Shown: piece after piece, positions 20,212 through 34,471 of the stretch
How positions within the stretch are numbered: the first letter of the stretch is position 1
How the letters are laid out: each line of letters begins with the position of its first letter
Source: Ditibartonella apis
GTDB taxonomy: Bacteria; Pseudomonadota; Alphaproteobacteria; Rhizobiales; Rhizobiaceae
Direction of reading: 5' to 3'
Length of the DNA stretch: 64,000 nt
Assembly: GCF_001952075.1 (NCBI RefSeq)
Contig: NZ_LXYU01000003.1
Span: 372,001 to 436,000 of the forward strand
The notes under the pieces: generated by a model
Told to the model about the DNA's origin: nothing
Seen by the model: only the letters and a program-made list of their open reading frames with translations
The model's database searches: none
Position numbers and translations under genes: made by a program

Positions 20212-21996
20212 ATGACAATCAATCTGCACGGGCCAGATATTACAGAATTGAAGCCACGCATCACTGTTTTTGGCGTCGGTGGTGGCGGCGGTAATGCAGT
20301 CAACAACATGATCAATGCCGGATTACAAGGTGTTGATTTTGTTGTCGCCAACACAGATGCGCAAGCGCTTACCATGTCAAAGGCTGATCGTGTGATCCAG
20401 CTTGGTGCAGCGGTAACCGAAGGTCTGGGCGCCGGTGCACTTCCGGAAGTTGGTCAGGCGGCTGCCGAAGAATGTCTCGACGAGATTGTCGATCATCTTG
20501 GTAATTCGCATATGGTCTTCATCACTTGTGGTATGGGGGGTGGCACCGGAACCGGTGCAGCACCAGTGGTTGCCCGTGCAGCAAGAGAAAAAGGCATTCT
20601 GACAGTTGGTGTCGTGACCAAGCCCTTCCAATTTGAAGGTGCCCGTCGCATGAAAACTGCCGAAGCAGGCATTGAGGAATTGCAAAAATGTGTTGATACA
20701 TTGATTGTTATTCCAAACCAGAACCTGTTCCGCATTGCAAATGAACAGACAACTTTTGCCGATGCGTTCATGATGGCCGATCAGGTGCTTTATTCGGGCG
20801 TTGCTTCGATCACCGATCTGATGATCAAAGAAGGCCTTATCAATCTTGATTTTGCCGACGTACGTTCGGTCATGCATGAAATGGGTCGTGCAATGATGGG
20901 AACCGGTGAAGCTTCCGGTGAAAATCGTGCACTTGCTGCTGCGGAAGCGGCCATTGCCAATCCGTTGCTTGATGAAACATCAATGCGCGGTGCACGCGGC
21001 TTGTTGATTTCGATTACAGGTGGTCGCGATCTTACCTTGTTCGAGGTTGACCAGGCTGCAAACCGCATCCGCGAAGAAGTCGATGCCGATGCCAATGTTA
21101 TTTTTGGTGCCATTGACGACGAGTCGCTTGAAGGTGTCATCCGCGTTTCGGTTGTTGCAACCGGCATTGATCGCGCGAATGTAGAAGGCGCCGATACCGA
21201 CGGACAAGGAAGCCAAATTGCAAGTCCGGTTCGTAAACTCGAAAATTCGGCTGCTCCGCAAAATGGTCCTAAGGCACAGTTGTCTGGCACCAAGGCCCAG
21301 CCAATGGTTGAAGTTATGGAAGCTCTCGAACTGGAAATGAATAGACCGGTTGAAGAACCGTTCCGTCCGCAAAGCGAAATTTTCAAAACGCCGATGTCAA
21401 ATGGCAATGCTATTCCCCAGCGCGCCAACCCACAAATCCAGGCTTCGTCTACAGTGCATGCACAACCGCAGCAAATGCCGCAAACACCGCGTATGCAGCA
21501 GGCTCCGCGCTTGGCACAACCGCAAGCATCTGCTGCGCCGGTTAACATGGAAGCAACAGCCCGCGTACTCGACGAAATGACGGAAGTGCCGTCAATGCGT
21601 GAAAAACAACCGGCACCGCAATCGCGTCCTGCACCTGTCAGAATGCCGGAATTGCGTGATTTTCCGTCGGTTGCCCGCGAAAAAGCCAATGCGGCAGCAC
21701 ATCGTCAACCGGCTCAGCAGGGACCACGTAGCCTCTGGCAGAAACTGACACAGAGCCTTATCCATCGTGACGAGGAACCGACTGCACGGTTGGAACCTCA
21801 ACGCAAGCAAAATCGTGAGCCGGTCTTACCCGCACAGGAAAATCGCCGTCAGCTTTCATCTGACGCTGCAGTTTATGCACCGCGCCGTCAGCAGGCGGCT
21901 GAACCGCAAATGCGCCCTCAGACGCAACAACGGCAACCTGTCAGTGAAGAAGAACAGTTGGAAATTCCGGCTTTTCTGCGCCGTCAGGCAAACTGA
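20212..21996 (+). CDS. ftsZ: Cell division protein FtsZ with extended C-terminal linker
   Basis: FtsZ is the tubulin-like GTPase that forms the division ring. The globular domain occupies about residues 15-320 with [12 protein letters not shown], the tubulin signature [11 protein letters not shown], and the T7-loop [11 protein letters not shown]. The protein is 594 residues, much longer than the 380-400 of E. coli or Bacillus. The extra length is a low-complexity linker rich in Gln, Pro, Ala and Arg (about 325-580), as in rhizobial FtsZ. The extreme C-terminus [12 protein letters not shown] is the conserved peptide bound by FtsA. AGAAGGA precedes the start. Terminators follow the gene. Confidence 0.97.
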   Translation: MTINLHGPDITELKPRITVFGVGGGGGNAVNNMINAGLQGVDFVVANTDAQALTMSKADRVIQLGAAVTEGLGAGALPEVGQAAAEECLDEIVDHLGNSHMVFITCGMGGGTGTGAAPVVARAAREKGILTVGVVTKPFQFEGARRMKTAEAGIEELQKCVDTLIVIPNQNLFRIANEQTTFADAFMMADQVLYSGVASITDLMIKEGLINLDFADVRSVMHEMGRAMMGTGEASGENRALAAAEAAIANPLLDETSMRGARGLLISITGGRDLTLFEVDQAANRIREEVDADANVIFGAIDDESLEGVIRVSVVATGIDRANVEGADTDGQGSQIASPVRKLENSAAPQNGPKAQLSGTKAQPMVEVMEALELEMNRPVEEPFRPQSEIFKTPMSNGNAIPQRANPQIQASSTVHAQPQQMPQTPRMQQAPRLAQPQASAAPVNMEATARVLDEMTEVPSMREKQPAPQSRPAPVRMPELRDFPSVAREKANAAAHRQPAQQGPRSLWQKLTQSLIHRDEEPTARLEPQRKQNREPVLPAQENRRQLSSDAAVYAPRRQQAAEPQMRPQTQQRQPVSEEEQLEIPAFLRRQAN

Positions 21997-22014
21997 ATAA
22001 ATGGTAATAATAAT

Positions 22015-22040
22015 TCGGCTTTCCGGAATGGAAAGCCGAT
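22015..22040 (+). terminator. Hairpin immediately after ftsZ
   Basis: TCGGCTTTCC and GGAAAGCCGA form a perfect 10-bp stem with a short loop, followed by ATATAATAAAAA rather than a T-run. It may stabilise the ftsZ transcript's 3' end or be a weak terminator. Confidence 0.5.
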
Positions 22041-22073
22041 ATAATAAAAAGCCCCAATAACCTTCTCAAAATT

Positions 22074-22104
22074 ACCGCTGTTTTTTTAAACAGCGGTTTT
22101 TTTT
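22074..22104 (+). terminator. Intrinsic terminator of the ftsZ unit
   Basis: ACCGCTGTTT (22074-22083) pairs with AAACAGCGGT (22088-22097) around a 4-nt T loop, and is followed by a run of T. This is a canonical Rho-independent terminator. Confidence 0.85.
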
Positions 22105-22778
22105 GCGTTTTATAAATTTTTCCTAATTTTTCTTTATTAATTCCGGTTTTTAAATGAGCTTATCATGAACGATTGCTGATTTTATGGCAAGCACGCTCGG
22201 GAACAGATTTTTGAAAATATAGTGATAGAGACAGCGGAAATTCGACCGACCATCAGTCAATACATTATCTCTTCGGGAGGTTAATTCATGAAGCTATTCA
22301 TTGTATCGCGTGGCCACGTTTTTGCTTTTTTATTGATTTCGGGGTTCGATAACTCGCCGAACGTATGCAAGAGTTTGGAAAGAGGCTCTGTCGTTGCATA
22401 ATCGCTCATTCCAATAAAATAACAATGAAAGCTTGAAATGGCTAAAGTCGGGAATGCGGTGTGACTACCTTTAATAAATGCGGAAAGAATTTGTTTAAAT
22501 TGAAGTGAAACCGAGAAAAAAGAGGTTAGAATTTTTCTCATTTCAAACTGGTGAAATGCACGCCGATGCAAAAGTGGATTTTCGGATTTCGAACCTGCAA
22601 GAAACTGCGGTTCACAAATAGACAGGTTAAAAGATATCCGATGTACAAATTCCGGTAAATCAAAAGGCGATTTTTGCGCTGGATGAAGAGAAACGAAATT
22701 CAATGTCGAAGATTGTTGACAATAGTGCTATGTGAAAGAAAGTTTCGATAAGCCTCACAAAGGGAAAATCTTTCAACT
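22105..22778. other. Intergenic region between ftsZ and lpxC
   Basis: About 670 bp. A reverse-strand open frame (22281-22703, 140 codons) starts with MNFVSLHPAQ but has no family resemblance that I recognise and no terminator partner; I do not call it a gene. The lpxC promoter must lie here; TTGACA at 22716-22721 lacks a well-placed -10. Confidence 0.4.
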
Positions 22779-23672
22779 ATGGTTGGCAAACATAAGAATT
22801 CTCATTTTGATCCCCATTACCAGTCGACTTTGGCGAAGTCTGTTACGTTAAGCGGACACGGTGTTCATAGCGGACTTGCCTCGACTGTGATAATCCATCC
22901 GGCAGAAGTCGGCGAGGGGATCGTGTTTATAAGATCGACCCCGACAGGTGAAAAAAAGAAATTCCGTGCCATCTCGGCAGAAACCGGAGCAACCGAGCGT
23001 TCGACGAGCTTGGGAACGGGCGCGGTGCGTGTTGAAACGATCGAACATCTGATGGCCGCAATCAGCGCCTATAATCTAGATAACCTTCATATTGAAGTAT
23101 CACAGAACGAACTACCCATTCTCGACGGGGGATCATGGAGTTACTCTAAAGCTTTTGACGAGGCAGGCATCGTCAACCAGAAGGCCAAACGCAAATTTAT
23201 TGTCATAAAAAAAACTGTACGAGTCGAATCAGCGACCGGTTTTGCCGAGATCGAGCCGTTTGAAGGTAGACGTTTTGATGTTTCGATCGAATTTCCAACG
23301 CCGATAATCGGAAAGAGTACATTCGTTTTTGATTGCGAGCCGGAAAAGTTCAAGGAAGAGATTTCAAAAGCCCGCACATTCGGCTTTCTCAAAGATGTGG
23401 AAACTTTATGGGCTGCTGGTATGGCACTCGGTTCCTCCCTGGAAAATTCAATTGTTATTGATGCAGATGACAAGGTGATAAACCCTGGCGGAACCTATTA
23501 TGAAAACGAATTTGTTCGCCATAAATTGTTGGATGCCATTGGTGATACAGCATTGACAGGTTCACCTTTTATAGGTCTTTTCCGTTCTTTTCGCGGTGGA
23601 CATTCGCTGAATGCGAAGCTCGTAAAAGCGTTGCTTCAGGATACTTCCGCATTCGAGACCAAAGAATTTTGA
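22779..23672 (+). CDS. lpxC: UDP-3-O-acyl-N-acetylglucosamine deacetylase
   Basis: LpxC is the zinc enzyme that commits the cell to lipid A synthesis by deacetylating UDP-3-O-acyl-GlcNAc. The 297-residue protein has the two-fold repeated fold, with SGHGVHSG near the N-terminus, the zinc ligand in ETIEHLMAA, and the second zinc site and catalytic region FVRHKLLDAIGD (HxxxD), followed by GHSLNAKLVKALL. The length is normal. It lies alone, about 780 bp after ftsZ, as in related genomes where lpxC follows the division cluster. Confidence 0.97.
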   Translation: MVGKHKNSHFDPHYQSTLAKSVTLSGHGVHSGLASTVIIHPAEVGEGIVFIRSTPTGEKKKFRAISAETGATERSTSLGTGAVRVETIEHLMAAISAYNLDNLHIEVSQNELPILDGGSWSYSKAFDEAGIVNQKAKRKFIVIKKTVRVESATGFAEIEPFEGRRFDVSIEFPTPIIGKSTFVFDCEPEKFKEEISKARTFGFLKDVETLWAAGMALGSSLENSIVIDADDKVINPGGTYYENEFVRHKLLDAIGDTALTGSPFIGLFRSFRGGHSLNAKLVKALLQDTSAFETKEF

Positions 23673-23895
23673 TGGAAATTGACTTCCAATACTTTAGTTT
23701 TCAGGGAATTGCCATAATTCAGTCTATAACGAATGATTGACCGAGTGAGTAAAAATCGGCTAATCCAATGTTAATGTTATAGGTTGATAATAGCTGGTTA
23801 TAACCTCCCATGACTTCTATTCGGGCAAGGACATGTTCCCGGTGTTGTCTTTTGGGTTTTGATAAACAAGGGAATGCCGGAAGGCCGGAGAGAGC

Positions 23896-24789
23896 ATGAC
23901 GAAGTTGAATTCGTATATTATGGATGCTGGAAGCAAAAAATCCACTATCGTACGTAAAGTCCTGATCGGGCTGATGCTTGGCAGCGTATGCCTGACAGCC
24001 GGTTGTTCGAAAAAAGATAAAGATGTCGATTTGACATCGTATGTCGAAAAGATCGATCCGCCGGATGTTCTTTACAATCAGGCTCTGGCCAACCTTGATG
24101 CAGGTCGTTTGAGCGAAGCTGCAAAAAAATTCGATGCGGTTGATCGCCAGCATCCTTATACCGAATGGGCTCGTAAAGCTCTGGTCATGGGGGCTTTCAC
24201 CAATTACCGCAAAGGCAACTATGATGAAGCGGTCAATATGGCCAAGCGCTATATTGCCCTTTATCCGACATCCGAAGAAGCTGCATACGCCTATTACATC
24301 ATCGGCCTTTCCTACTTCAGACAGATTCCCGATATTACGCGCGACCAGAAAGACACAAAGCGCGCAATTGCCGCTATGCAGGAAGTTGTCGACCGCTATC
24401 CGAATTCGGAATATGTCGATGATGCCAAGACCAAGATACGTTTCGGCCGCGAACAGCTTGCCGGTAAAGAAATGCAGATTGGCCGCTATTATCAGGAGCG
24501 TAAGCAATATCTTTCGGCTATCAAGCGTTACCGCACCGTTGTCGAAGAATATTCGAATACAAACCAGATCGAGGAAGCGCTCTATCGTTTGACAGAAGCA
24601 AACTATGCTTTGGGTTTAACATCGGAAGCGCAAACGGCTGCTGCCGTTCTTGGACAAAACTATCCGGAAAGCAAATGGTATAAGGATGCCTTCAACCTGC
24701 TGCAAAAGGGTGGTGTCGCTCCTCAGGAAAACAAAGGATCGTGGATATCCCGCGCTTTGAATAAAACCGGTCTGAAAAAAGGCTCTTGA
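23896..24789 (+). CDS. bamD: Outer membrane assembly lipoprotein BamD
   Basis: BamD (YfiO/ComL) is an essential lipoprotein of the BAM complex, which inserts beta-barrel proteins into the outer membrane. The 297-residue product has a lipoprotein signal with the lipobox LTAGC and modifiable Cys37. It is followed by five TPR-like helical pairs ([56 protein letters not shown]). The ATG at 23896 has GGAGAG just upstream and is preferred to the ATG at 23920. recN starts 6 bp after the stop, an arrangement kept across Hyphomicrobiales. Confidence 0.96.
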   Translation: MTKLNSYIMDAGSKKSTIVRKVLIGLMLGSVCLTAGCSKKDKDVDLTSYVEKIDPPDVLYNQALANLDAGRLSEAAKKFDAVDRQHPYTEWARKALVMGAFTNYRKGNYDEAVNMAKRYIALYPTSEEAAYAYYIIGLSYFRQIPDITRDQKDTKRAIAAMQEVVDRYPNSEYVDDAKTKIRFGREQLAGKEMQIGRYYQERKQYLSAIKRYRTVVEEYSNTNQIEEALYRLTEANYALGLTSEAQTAAAVLGQNYPESKWYKDAFNLLQKGGVAPQENKGSWISRALNKTGLKKGS

Positions 24790-24795
24790 CCCTAG

Positions 24796-26463
24796 ATGCT
24801 TGTACAGCTTTCGATCCGCGACATCGTTCTGATCGAAAGGCTCGATATCAACTTTGAAACGGGCCTGTCGGTACTCACTGGTGAAACCGGTGCCGGCAAG
24901 TCTATTCTGCTTGATTCGCTTTCGCTTGCACTCGGGGGGCGAGGTGATGCTTCCCTTGTGCGCCATGGTGCAGAAAGCGGGCAGGTAACGGCTGTTTTTG
25001 ATGTGCCGATTGACCACCCTGCCAGAAAACTTATCAAAGAAAATGGCCTTGATGACGAAGGTGATATTATCCTTCGCCGCATCCAGTCTTCGGATGGTCG
25101 TTCGCGAGTTTTCATTAACGATCAGGCGGCAAGCGTTGCTCTGATGCGTGACGTTGGCCATGAGCTTGTTGAAATCCATGGGCAGCACGCCGATCGTGCG
25201 CTTGTCGATATTGCCTCCCATCGCGATCTTCTTGATGCCTATGGACGTGTAGACGATGACCTTAACGCGGTGAGAGAACGTTATCGCCATTGGCATGATC
25301 TCGAAACAACGTTGAAGAAACATCGCGAAAAAGTTGCAGAAGCTTTGCGCGAGGCGGACTATTTGCGCTCGTCTGTTGAAGAACTGGATAAGCTTAGCCC
25401 CGAGGCTGGGGAAGAAGAAAGTTTGGCAATCCGGCGTACCGATATGATGAAAGCCGAAAAAATTGCAGGCGACATCAATGAGGCCGGAGATATGTTGAAC
25501 GGCGCGCAATCACCGGTTCCGGTTTTGGCAAATCTCGTTCGGCGGCTTGAAAGGAAAATTCCCGAAGCAGAAGAACTTGTCAAACCGATCGTGGATTCAA
25601 TCGATAATGCGCTTGAAGCTTTGGCCCTTGCACAAGATAGCGTTGATGCAGCCATGAGCGCTCTCGATTTTGACCCGCAAGAATTAAGCAATGTCGAAGA
25701 ACGGTTGTTTGCTTTGCGTGCCGCCGCACGTAAATATAATGTTCCAGCCGACAATCTGTCGGAGTTGCGCGACAAGATGGATCAGGATTTGAAAGATATT
25801 GATGAGAGCGAGGAAACCGTCGGAAAACTTGAAAAAGAAGTTGCTGCAGCCCTTGCCGATTATGACAAGGCGGCCGGACGGCTTTCGCAAAAACGGCATG
25901 AACGGGCAGAAGAATTGACAAAAGCCGTCATGGCCGAATTGCCTGCTCTCAAGCTTGAACGTGCGGAATTTATCGTCAATATTGAGAGCAACAAAGATGA
26001 ACGTACGCCCGAAGGAATAGACAGGGTTGAATATTGGGTGCGCACAAATCCCGGAACACGAGCAGGTCCGATGATGAAGGTGGCCTCGGGCGGTGAATTG
26101 TCGCGTTTTCTTTTGGCTTTGAAAGTGGCTCTTGCCGATCGGGAGTCTGCTCCGACACTGGTCTTTGATGAAATTGATACCGGGGTCGGCGGTGCAGTTG
26201 CCGACGCTATCGGGCAGAGGCTGTCTAGACTTGCCAAAGGTGTACAAGTGCTTTCTGTAACCCACGCGCCACAAGTGGCTGCCCGTGCCGACAGCCATTT
26301 CCTGATATCCAAATCCGAACATGGGGATGGTGACCGCCTGATTACGCGTGTCCATAAACTCGACATGGATGAACGCGCCGAGGAAATTGCACGCATGCTT
26401 GCAGGCGAACATATTACCGATGAAGCCCGCGCCGCGGCATTGAAACTGCTTAATGCAAAATAG
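24796..26463 (+). CDS. recN: DNA repair protein RecN
   Basis: RecN is an SMC-like ATPase acting early in double-strand break repair. The 555-residue protein has an N-terminal Walker A loop GETGAGKS (residues 29-36), a central coiled coil (about 150-370), the ABC signature SGGELSRFLLALK, and Walker B LVFDEIDTGVGG with Asp458 and Glu459. The final VTHAPQVAARADSHFLISK segment is typical. It probably shares a transcript with bamD. No LexA-type operator was recognised upstream. Confidence 0.96.
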   Translation: MLVQLSIRDIVLIERLDINFETGLSVLTGETGAGKSILLDSLSLALGGRGDASLVRHGAESGQVTAVFDVPIDHPARKLIKENGLDDEGDIILRRIQSSDGRSRVFINDQAASVALMRDVGHELVEIHGQHADRALVDIASHRDLLDAYGRVDDDLNAVRERYRHWHDLETTLKKHREKVAEALREADYLRSSVEELDKLSPEAGEEESLAIRRTDMMKAEKIAGDINEAGDMLNGAQSPVPVLANLVRRLERKIPEAEELVKPIVDSIDNALEALALAQDSVDAAMSALDFDPQELSNVEERLFALRAAARKYNVPADNLSELRDKMDQDLKDIDESEETVGKLEKEVAAALADYDKAAGRLSQKRHERAEELTKAVMAELPALKLERAEFIVNIESNKDERTPEGIDRVEYWVRTNPGTRAGPMMKVASGGELSRFLLALKVALADRESAPTLVFDEIDTGVGGAVADAIGQRLSRLAKGVQVLSVTHAPQVAARADSHFLISKSEHGDGDRLITRVHKLDMDERAEEIARMLAGEHITDEARAAALKLLNAK

Positions 26464-30340
<3,877 letters not shown>

Positions 30341-30767
30341 CGCGAAAGAAACCTCGTGCACTCGAAAGCTTGTCTCTCCCGTCGAGTTATGAAGCGGGCT
30401 GGCGGTTATAAGGCAAAAATGAGCCGCAATTTCGGGATATTCATCGCCCGATATTTCACCTTTATCGTCTGCGCTCTGCTGAGTGCCGCATTGGAGCCTT
30501 TGCCACGTCGGATTGGTGAAAGCGTTCAATTCTTTTGCAAGGATATAGCGATTTATACCCGTACTCAAAATCATTTATGATATGTGGTTTATATTTACGT
30601 TCGTTGGCGCCGCTTTTGCGAGGAGGCCAAACGTTTTGCCTCACTCGTTCTTGCGTTTTGGTCTTGTAAGCATAGTCCATCTCTGAAGACCACCTTTAGT
30701 CTTTATAGGCTACGGTAGTTGCTGAAAGGTTATTGTGCAGTGACAAGTGACCAAACTTGCGGAATGA
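30341..30767. other. Intergenic region after the DMT gene
   Basis: About 430 bp between convergent genes. Open frames here (for example 30356-30580) resemble nothing known and lack ribosome-binding sites. No repeat or RNA gene is seen before the terminator at 30768. Confidence 0.4.
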
Positions 30768-30797
30768 AAAACGCGAAAGATTTTTCTTTCGCGTTTT
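30768..30797 (-). terminator. Bidirectional terminator after pepP
   Basis: AAAACGCGAAAG (30768-30779) pairs with CTTTCGCGTTTT (30786-30797), a perfect 12-bp stem with A-run and T-run on opposite sides. It sits 10 bp beyond the reverse-strand pepP stop and could also stop forward transcripts. Confidence 0.8.
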
Positions 30798-30806
30798 ATT
30801 TCAATT

Positions 30807-32633
30807 TCATAGAGGTTGCGTTGCTGCCTCAAGCCATTTGCGATCAACCTCATCAAGGTGTGGTGCGTTTTCTTTCATGACACGGGCATGATAGGCGTTT
30901 AGCCATTCGCGTTCCTCATTCGTCAGCATATCAACGGCAATAAGGTTACGGTCGATCGGGCAGAGAGTGAGAGTCTCGAAACCGAGCATATCAATATCGC
31001 CACCCTTGACAGGTTCGGCCGGTTTGACAACAAGCAGGTTTTCTATGCGGATGCCGAATGCACCTTCGCGATAATAGCCCGGTTCATTGGAAACAATCAT
31101 TCCAGGTAAAAGTTCTTGCCCACCACGTTTTGAAATGGTTTGCGGCCCCTCATGAACAGCAAGATAGGAGCCGACGCCGTGTCCCGTGCCATGGGCAAAA
31201 TCCAGTCCGGCTTTCCATAAAGCGATACGCGCCAGAACATCAACATCCTGCCCACGTGTGCCTTTCGGAAAACGCGCCGAGGAAAGGTCGATCATACCTT
31301 TGAGAACGAGTGTGAAACACCGTTTTTCTTCCGAGTCTGCATGGCCGATTGCAACGGTGCGGGTGACATCGGTTGTGCCATCACGATATTGCGCACCGGA
31401 ATCAACGAGATAAAGCTCGCCTTCATTGAGCGGCCGGTTGGTTGCAGTATTAACCCGATAATGGATAATAGCACCATCGCTACCACTTCCCGAAATCGTA
31501 TCAAATGACAGGTCTTCGAGTTTTGAACCCATCTTCAAGGCAGTGTCGGCACGAAAACTCTCAAGTTTCGTCGCTGCCGAAATCTCGTCCACTGTGGCGG
31601 GTTTCTGTCGTGAAAGCCAAGAGAAAAACCGGCAGAGAGCCACACCATCGCGCGCATGGGCCTGGCGGCTTCCTTTAAGCTCAGCCTCGTTTTTGATTGC
31701 GCGCGGCAAACGTGCCGGATCGCGCAAATCCTTAATTATACCGCCATGATCGACAATCACCTGACGCAATTTCTCGGCTGAAAGTTGCCCATCAAGTGAA
31801 AAGCAAGTTTTCGACTGCGCCTCTTTTGTGATTTCGCCGATTAATGCGGAAGGTTCGAAAATGTCGACATAACGGGCTAGATATTGCTTTTCATTTTCTC
31901 CAAGCTTTCGCTGGTCGATAAATAATGACGGCCGGCCTTTTGCCCGAAGAATAGCGAACGACAAGGAAAAAGGTGTATTGGAAACGTCATTGCCGCGGAT
32001 ATTGAAAACCCATGCAATCGACGAGGGGTCTGTCAATATAACGAGATCGCAACCGTCTTTTTTCAAGCTCTCTGCCATCAATTCAAGCTTTTTATCGGCT
32101 GGAACGCCAGCATAGTCGAGGGGCTGGATCGTGACCGGCGTCAGCGGCGGTTCCGGTTGGTCATGCCAGATGAGATCGACGAGATTTTTGTCCGTGCCGA
32201 CAAGTTTGCCATGTACCTTTTCCTCAACAGCTTTCTTCAAGGCCTTGACGCCGTTGACAGTATGAAGCCAGGGATCAAAGCCGATATTCAAACCTTTGGT
32301 ATTTTGTTCAAGCCAAAGGGAAGGTGGGCAGGAAACGAGATCGGCATAAGTGAATATTTTTCCGTCTGTCTGGTTGCGCACCTGCAAAGTGTAGCGCCCG
32401 TCAACGAAAATAACCGCTTTATCCTTCAAAATCAGTGCAACACCGGCCGAGCCGGTAAAACCGGTGAGCCATTGCAGCCGCTGCGCATGGGGAGGCACAT
32501 ATTCCCCCTGATGCTCGTCCGCTCTTGGCACCAGATAGCCATCAAGCCCGAGTTTTTCCATTTCCTTGCGTAGCGCGGAAACACGCGGTCTAGCGTTATC
32601 GGGATTTGTTGCAATTTCAAATGATTGAAACAT
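30807..32633 (-). CDS. pepP: Xaa-Pro aminopeptidase (M24B family)
   Basis: A cytoplasmic metallo-aminopeptidase that removes N-terminal residues before proline. At 608 residues it is the long three-domain type: two creatinase-like N-terminal domains and a pita-bread catalytic domain. The metal-site motifs are visible: YLVDSGAQYRDGTTDVTRT with both aspartates, HGTGHGVGSYLAVHEGPQ with the histidine, and the NEPGYY and RIENLL glutamates. ATG 32633 has AGAGG seven bases upstream. A terminator follows. Confidence 0.93.
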   Translation of the reverse strand: MFQSFEIATNPDNARPRVSALRKEMEKLGLDGYLVPRADEHQGEYVPPHAQRLQWLTGFTGSAGVALILKDKAVIFVDGRYTLQVRNQTDGKIFTYADLVSCPPSLWLEQNTKGLNIGFDPWLHTVNGVKALKKAVEEKVHGKLVGTDKNLVDLIWHDQPEPPLTPVTIQPLDYAGVPADKKLELMAESLKKDGCDLVILTDPSSIAWVFNIRGNDVSNTPFSLSFAILRAKGRPSLFIDQRKLGENEKQYLARYVDIFEPSALIGEITKEAQSKTCFSLDGQLSAEKLRQVIVDHGGIIKDLRDPARLPRAIKNEAELKGSRQAHARDGVALCRFFSWLSRQKPATVDEISAATKLESFRADTALKMGSKLEDLSFDTISGSGSDGAIIHYRVNTATNRPLNEGELYLVDSGAQYRDGTTDVTRTVAIGHADSEEKRCFTLVLKGMIDLSSARFPKGTRGQDVDVLARIALWKAGLDFAHGTGHGVGSYLAVHEGPQTISKRGGQELLPGMIVSNEPGYYREGAFGIRIENLLVVKPAEPVKGGDIDMLGFETLTLCPIDRNLIAVDMLTNEEREWLNAYHARVMKENAPHLDEVDRKWLEAATQPL

Positions 32634-32766
32634 AAAATCGCCTCTGATTGTCTAGTCGGTGAAAGAATTATGATCGCTATGATCGGGCAATTCTATCACC
32701 TGTTATTTTTGTGAAATGGCCAAATGTCCGATTGTTTATTGGCCACCAATTTTATTTGATCGTCAC

Positions 32767-33633
32767 TTATTTCAAATGAATGGCAACCCAGCCTTCATGA
32801 TGCAAGGTTTTGATGTATTTCGCGCCTTCCGCCTCGAAGGCCTTGACCACGCGGTCATGCTGCTCTTCCAAAATGCCTGAAAGCACAATGGAACCACCTT
32901 TTTTAAGCGCAGGAACCATTTGTGGCGCAAGTTCAATCAGGGGATTGGCGAGAATATTTGCAACAATGAGATCAAAGGGTGAGCGCTTTTTAATCTCTTC
33001 ATCATCAAGGCCGGTAGCCGTGATGGCTGTTATTGTTTTGGCGACACCGTTTAAAGCAAAATTTTCTTTCGCAACTTTGATCGCAATCGGGTCAATATCG
33101 GTTGCCAGAATTCTGATCGGTTTGATCAAAGCAATACCGATTGCCAGAATTCCGCTCCCCGTTCCAAGATCAAGTGCATTTTGCGGTTTTTCATGTTCCA
33201 TAACGTCGGCGATAAGTTCAAGGCAGCCGACTGTCGTTCCATGGTGGCCGGTGCCAAAAGCTTGACCGGCATCGATTTCGATTGCAAGATCACCCGGTTT
33301 CACCTTGTCTCGGTCATGGCTGCCATGAACAAAGAAACGCCCCGCGCGAACAGGATTAAGTCCTTCAAGACTATGGCTTACCCAGTCAATATCCGGAAGT
33401 ATTTCTATTTCTATCTTGTTTCCATTGACGCCCAAAACTTGTGCAAAGCGGGGAAGTACCGAATTCTTTTGCGCTTCATCCACATAGAGCGAAACTTCAT
33501 AAATTCCATTGGCCTCGTCTATTTCGGTTATCGCAAGGGGAAAGGCATCATCCTCGAAGGCGTGATCGAGAAGTTCATATTGTTTTTCGGCTTCGCGTTT
33601 CGGCGATTTATAATGTAGGCGGATCTGTCCCAA
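32767..33633 (-). CDS. prmA: Ribosomal protein L11 methyltransferase
   Basis: PrmA trimethylates ribosomal protein L11 with S-adenosylmethionine. The 288-residue product has a substrate-recognition N-terminal domain and a Rossmann methyltransferase domain with [17 protein letters not shown], the SAM motif [13 protein letters not shown], and [12 protein letters not shown] (the NPPY-like catalytic block). The start is a TTG codon at 33633 with AAGGA eight bases upstream; no suitable ATG is near. Use of TTG may keep expression low. Confidence 0.95.
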   Translation of the reverse strand: MGQIRLHYKSPKREAEKQYELLDHAFEDDAFPLAITEIDEANGIYEVSLYVDEAQKNSVLPRFAQVLGVNGNKIEIEILPDIDWVSHSLEGLNPVRAGRFFVHGSHDRDKVKPGDLAIEIDAGQAFGTGHHGTTVGCLELIADVMEHEKPQNALDLGTGSGILAIGIALIKPIRILATDIDPIAIKVAKENFALNGVAKTITAITATGLDDEEIKKRSPFDLIVANILANPLIELAPQMVPALKKGGSIVLSGILEEQHDRVVKAFEAEGAKYIKTLHHEGWVAIHLK

Positions 33634-33653
33634 AATTTTTGTCCTTATGTCTT

Positions 33654-34259
33654 TTATTGTTTTGCCAGACTCTTGAGACGCTCTATAGCAATCTGGTCTT
33701 TCAATTCATTTCTGTTTTCTTCCACGCTATAAGGGATTACGCCGGCAAATTGGCCGCCTTTCTTGGTGAGAAGAATTGCCGCTGTGTGGTCGTAGGTATA
33801 ATCGCCATTCTCACCGGGTACTTTTTCAGCCGCAATATTGAAAGATGATACCAGTTCGTGGACTTTTGCGGGATCACCACTTATGCCAACAACCTTGTCG
33901 GTAAAATTCGATAAATAATCGTGAAGAACTTCCGGAGTATCCCGCTCGGGATCCACCGTGATAAACCAGATATTGATGTTATCCGCGTCCGGTCCCAATT
34001 CTTTTATCCAATTGGTCATACTCATCAACGTTGTCGGGCAAATATCCGGACACATTGTGTAACCGAAAAATATCGCTGACGGCTTTTCGCGAAGTTCAAC
34101 CTGCGTAACGGTTTTTCCATTGGAATCGGTAAGGCTGAAATCCTCACCGAGTGGCGGACTGACGAAGGTTTGCCAACCAAATATGAATGCCATAAAAACC
34201 GCAACCAATAAAACAATGTAAAAAACACTTTTAACAGTACTTTTGGTTTCACTCATCAT
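33654..34259 (-). CDS. Sco1/SenC family copper chaperone
   Basis: Sco proteins deliver copper to, or reduce, the CuA site of cytochrome c oxidase in the periplasm. The 201-residue product has an N-terminal membrane anchor (about residues 10-30) and a thioredoxin-like domain with the copper ligands Cys70-x3-Cys74 (CPDIC) and His158 (DHTAA). I chose ATG 34259, with AAGGGA upstream. Further in-frame starts up to 34301 would add a non-conserved leader. It lies 20 bp before prmA on the same strand and may be co-transcribed. Confidence 0.93.
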   Translation of the reverse strand: MMSETKSTVKSVFYIVLLVAVFMAFIFGWQTFVSPPLGEDFSLTDSNGKTVTQVELREKPSAIFFGYTMCPDICPTTLMSMTNWIKELGPDADNINIWFITVDPERDTPEVLHDYLSNFTDKVVGISGDPAKVHELVSSFNIAAEKVPGENGDYTYDHTAAILLTKKGGQFAGVIPYSVEENRNELKDQIAIERLKSLAKQ

Positions 34260-34471
34260 TGCCAAAATCCCTTGAGCTTGATGCACCGTCATAAAAGCCA
34301 CTGGTGTGACCCCTGAGGATGATATTTTAAAATATATCGGTATGAAAACGATACTGCAATGAAAAGCGGAATTTAAATTATAATTGTCGGAAAGCTTCGG
34401 CCAAATAGTCGGGATTGCACTTCTCCTAACCGCGTTTTATGGTAATTCATCATTCAATATACCGGATTATC

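Noticed and set aside
22281-22703. 140-codon reverse-strand frame between ftsZ and lpxC
   Set aside because: No family resemblance and no clear ribosome-binding site. Not called as a gene.
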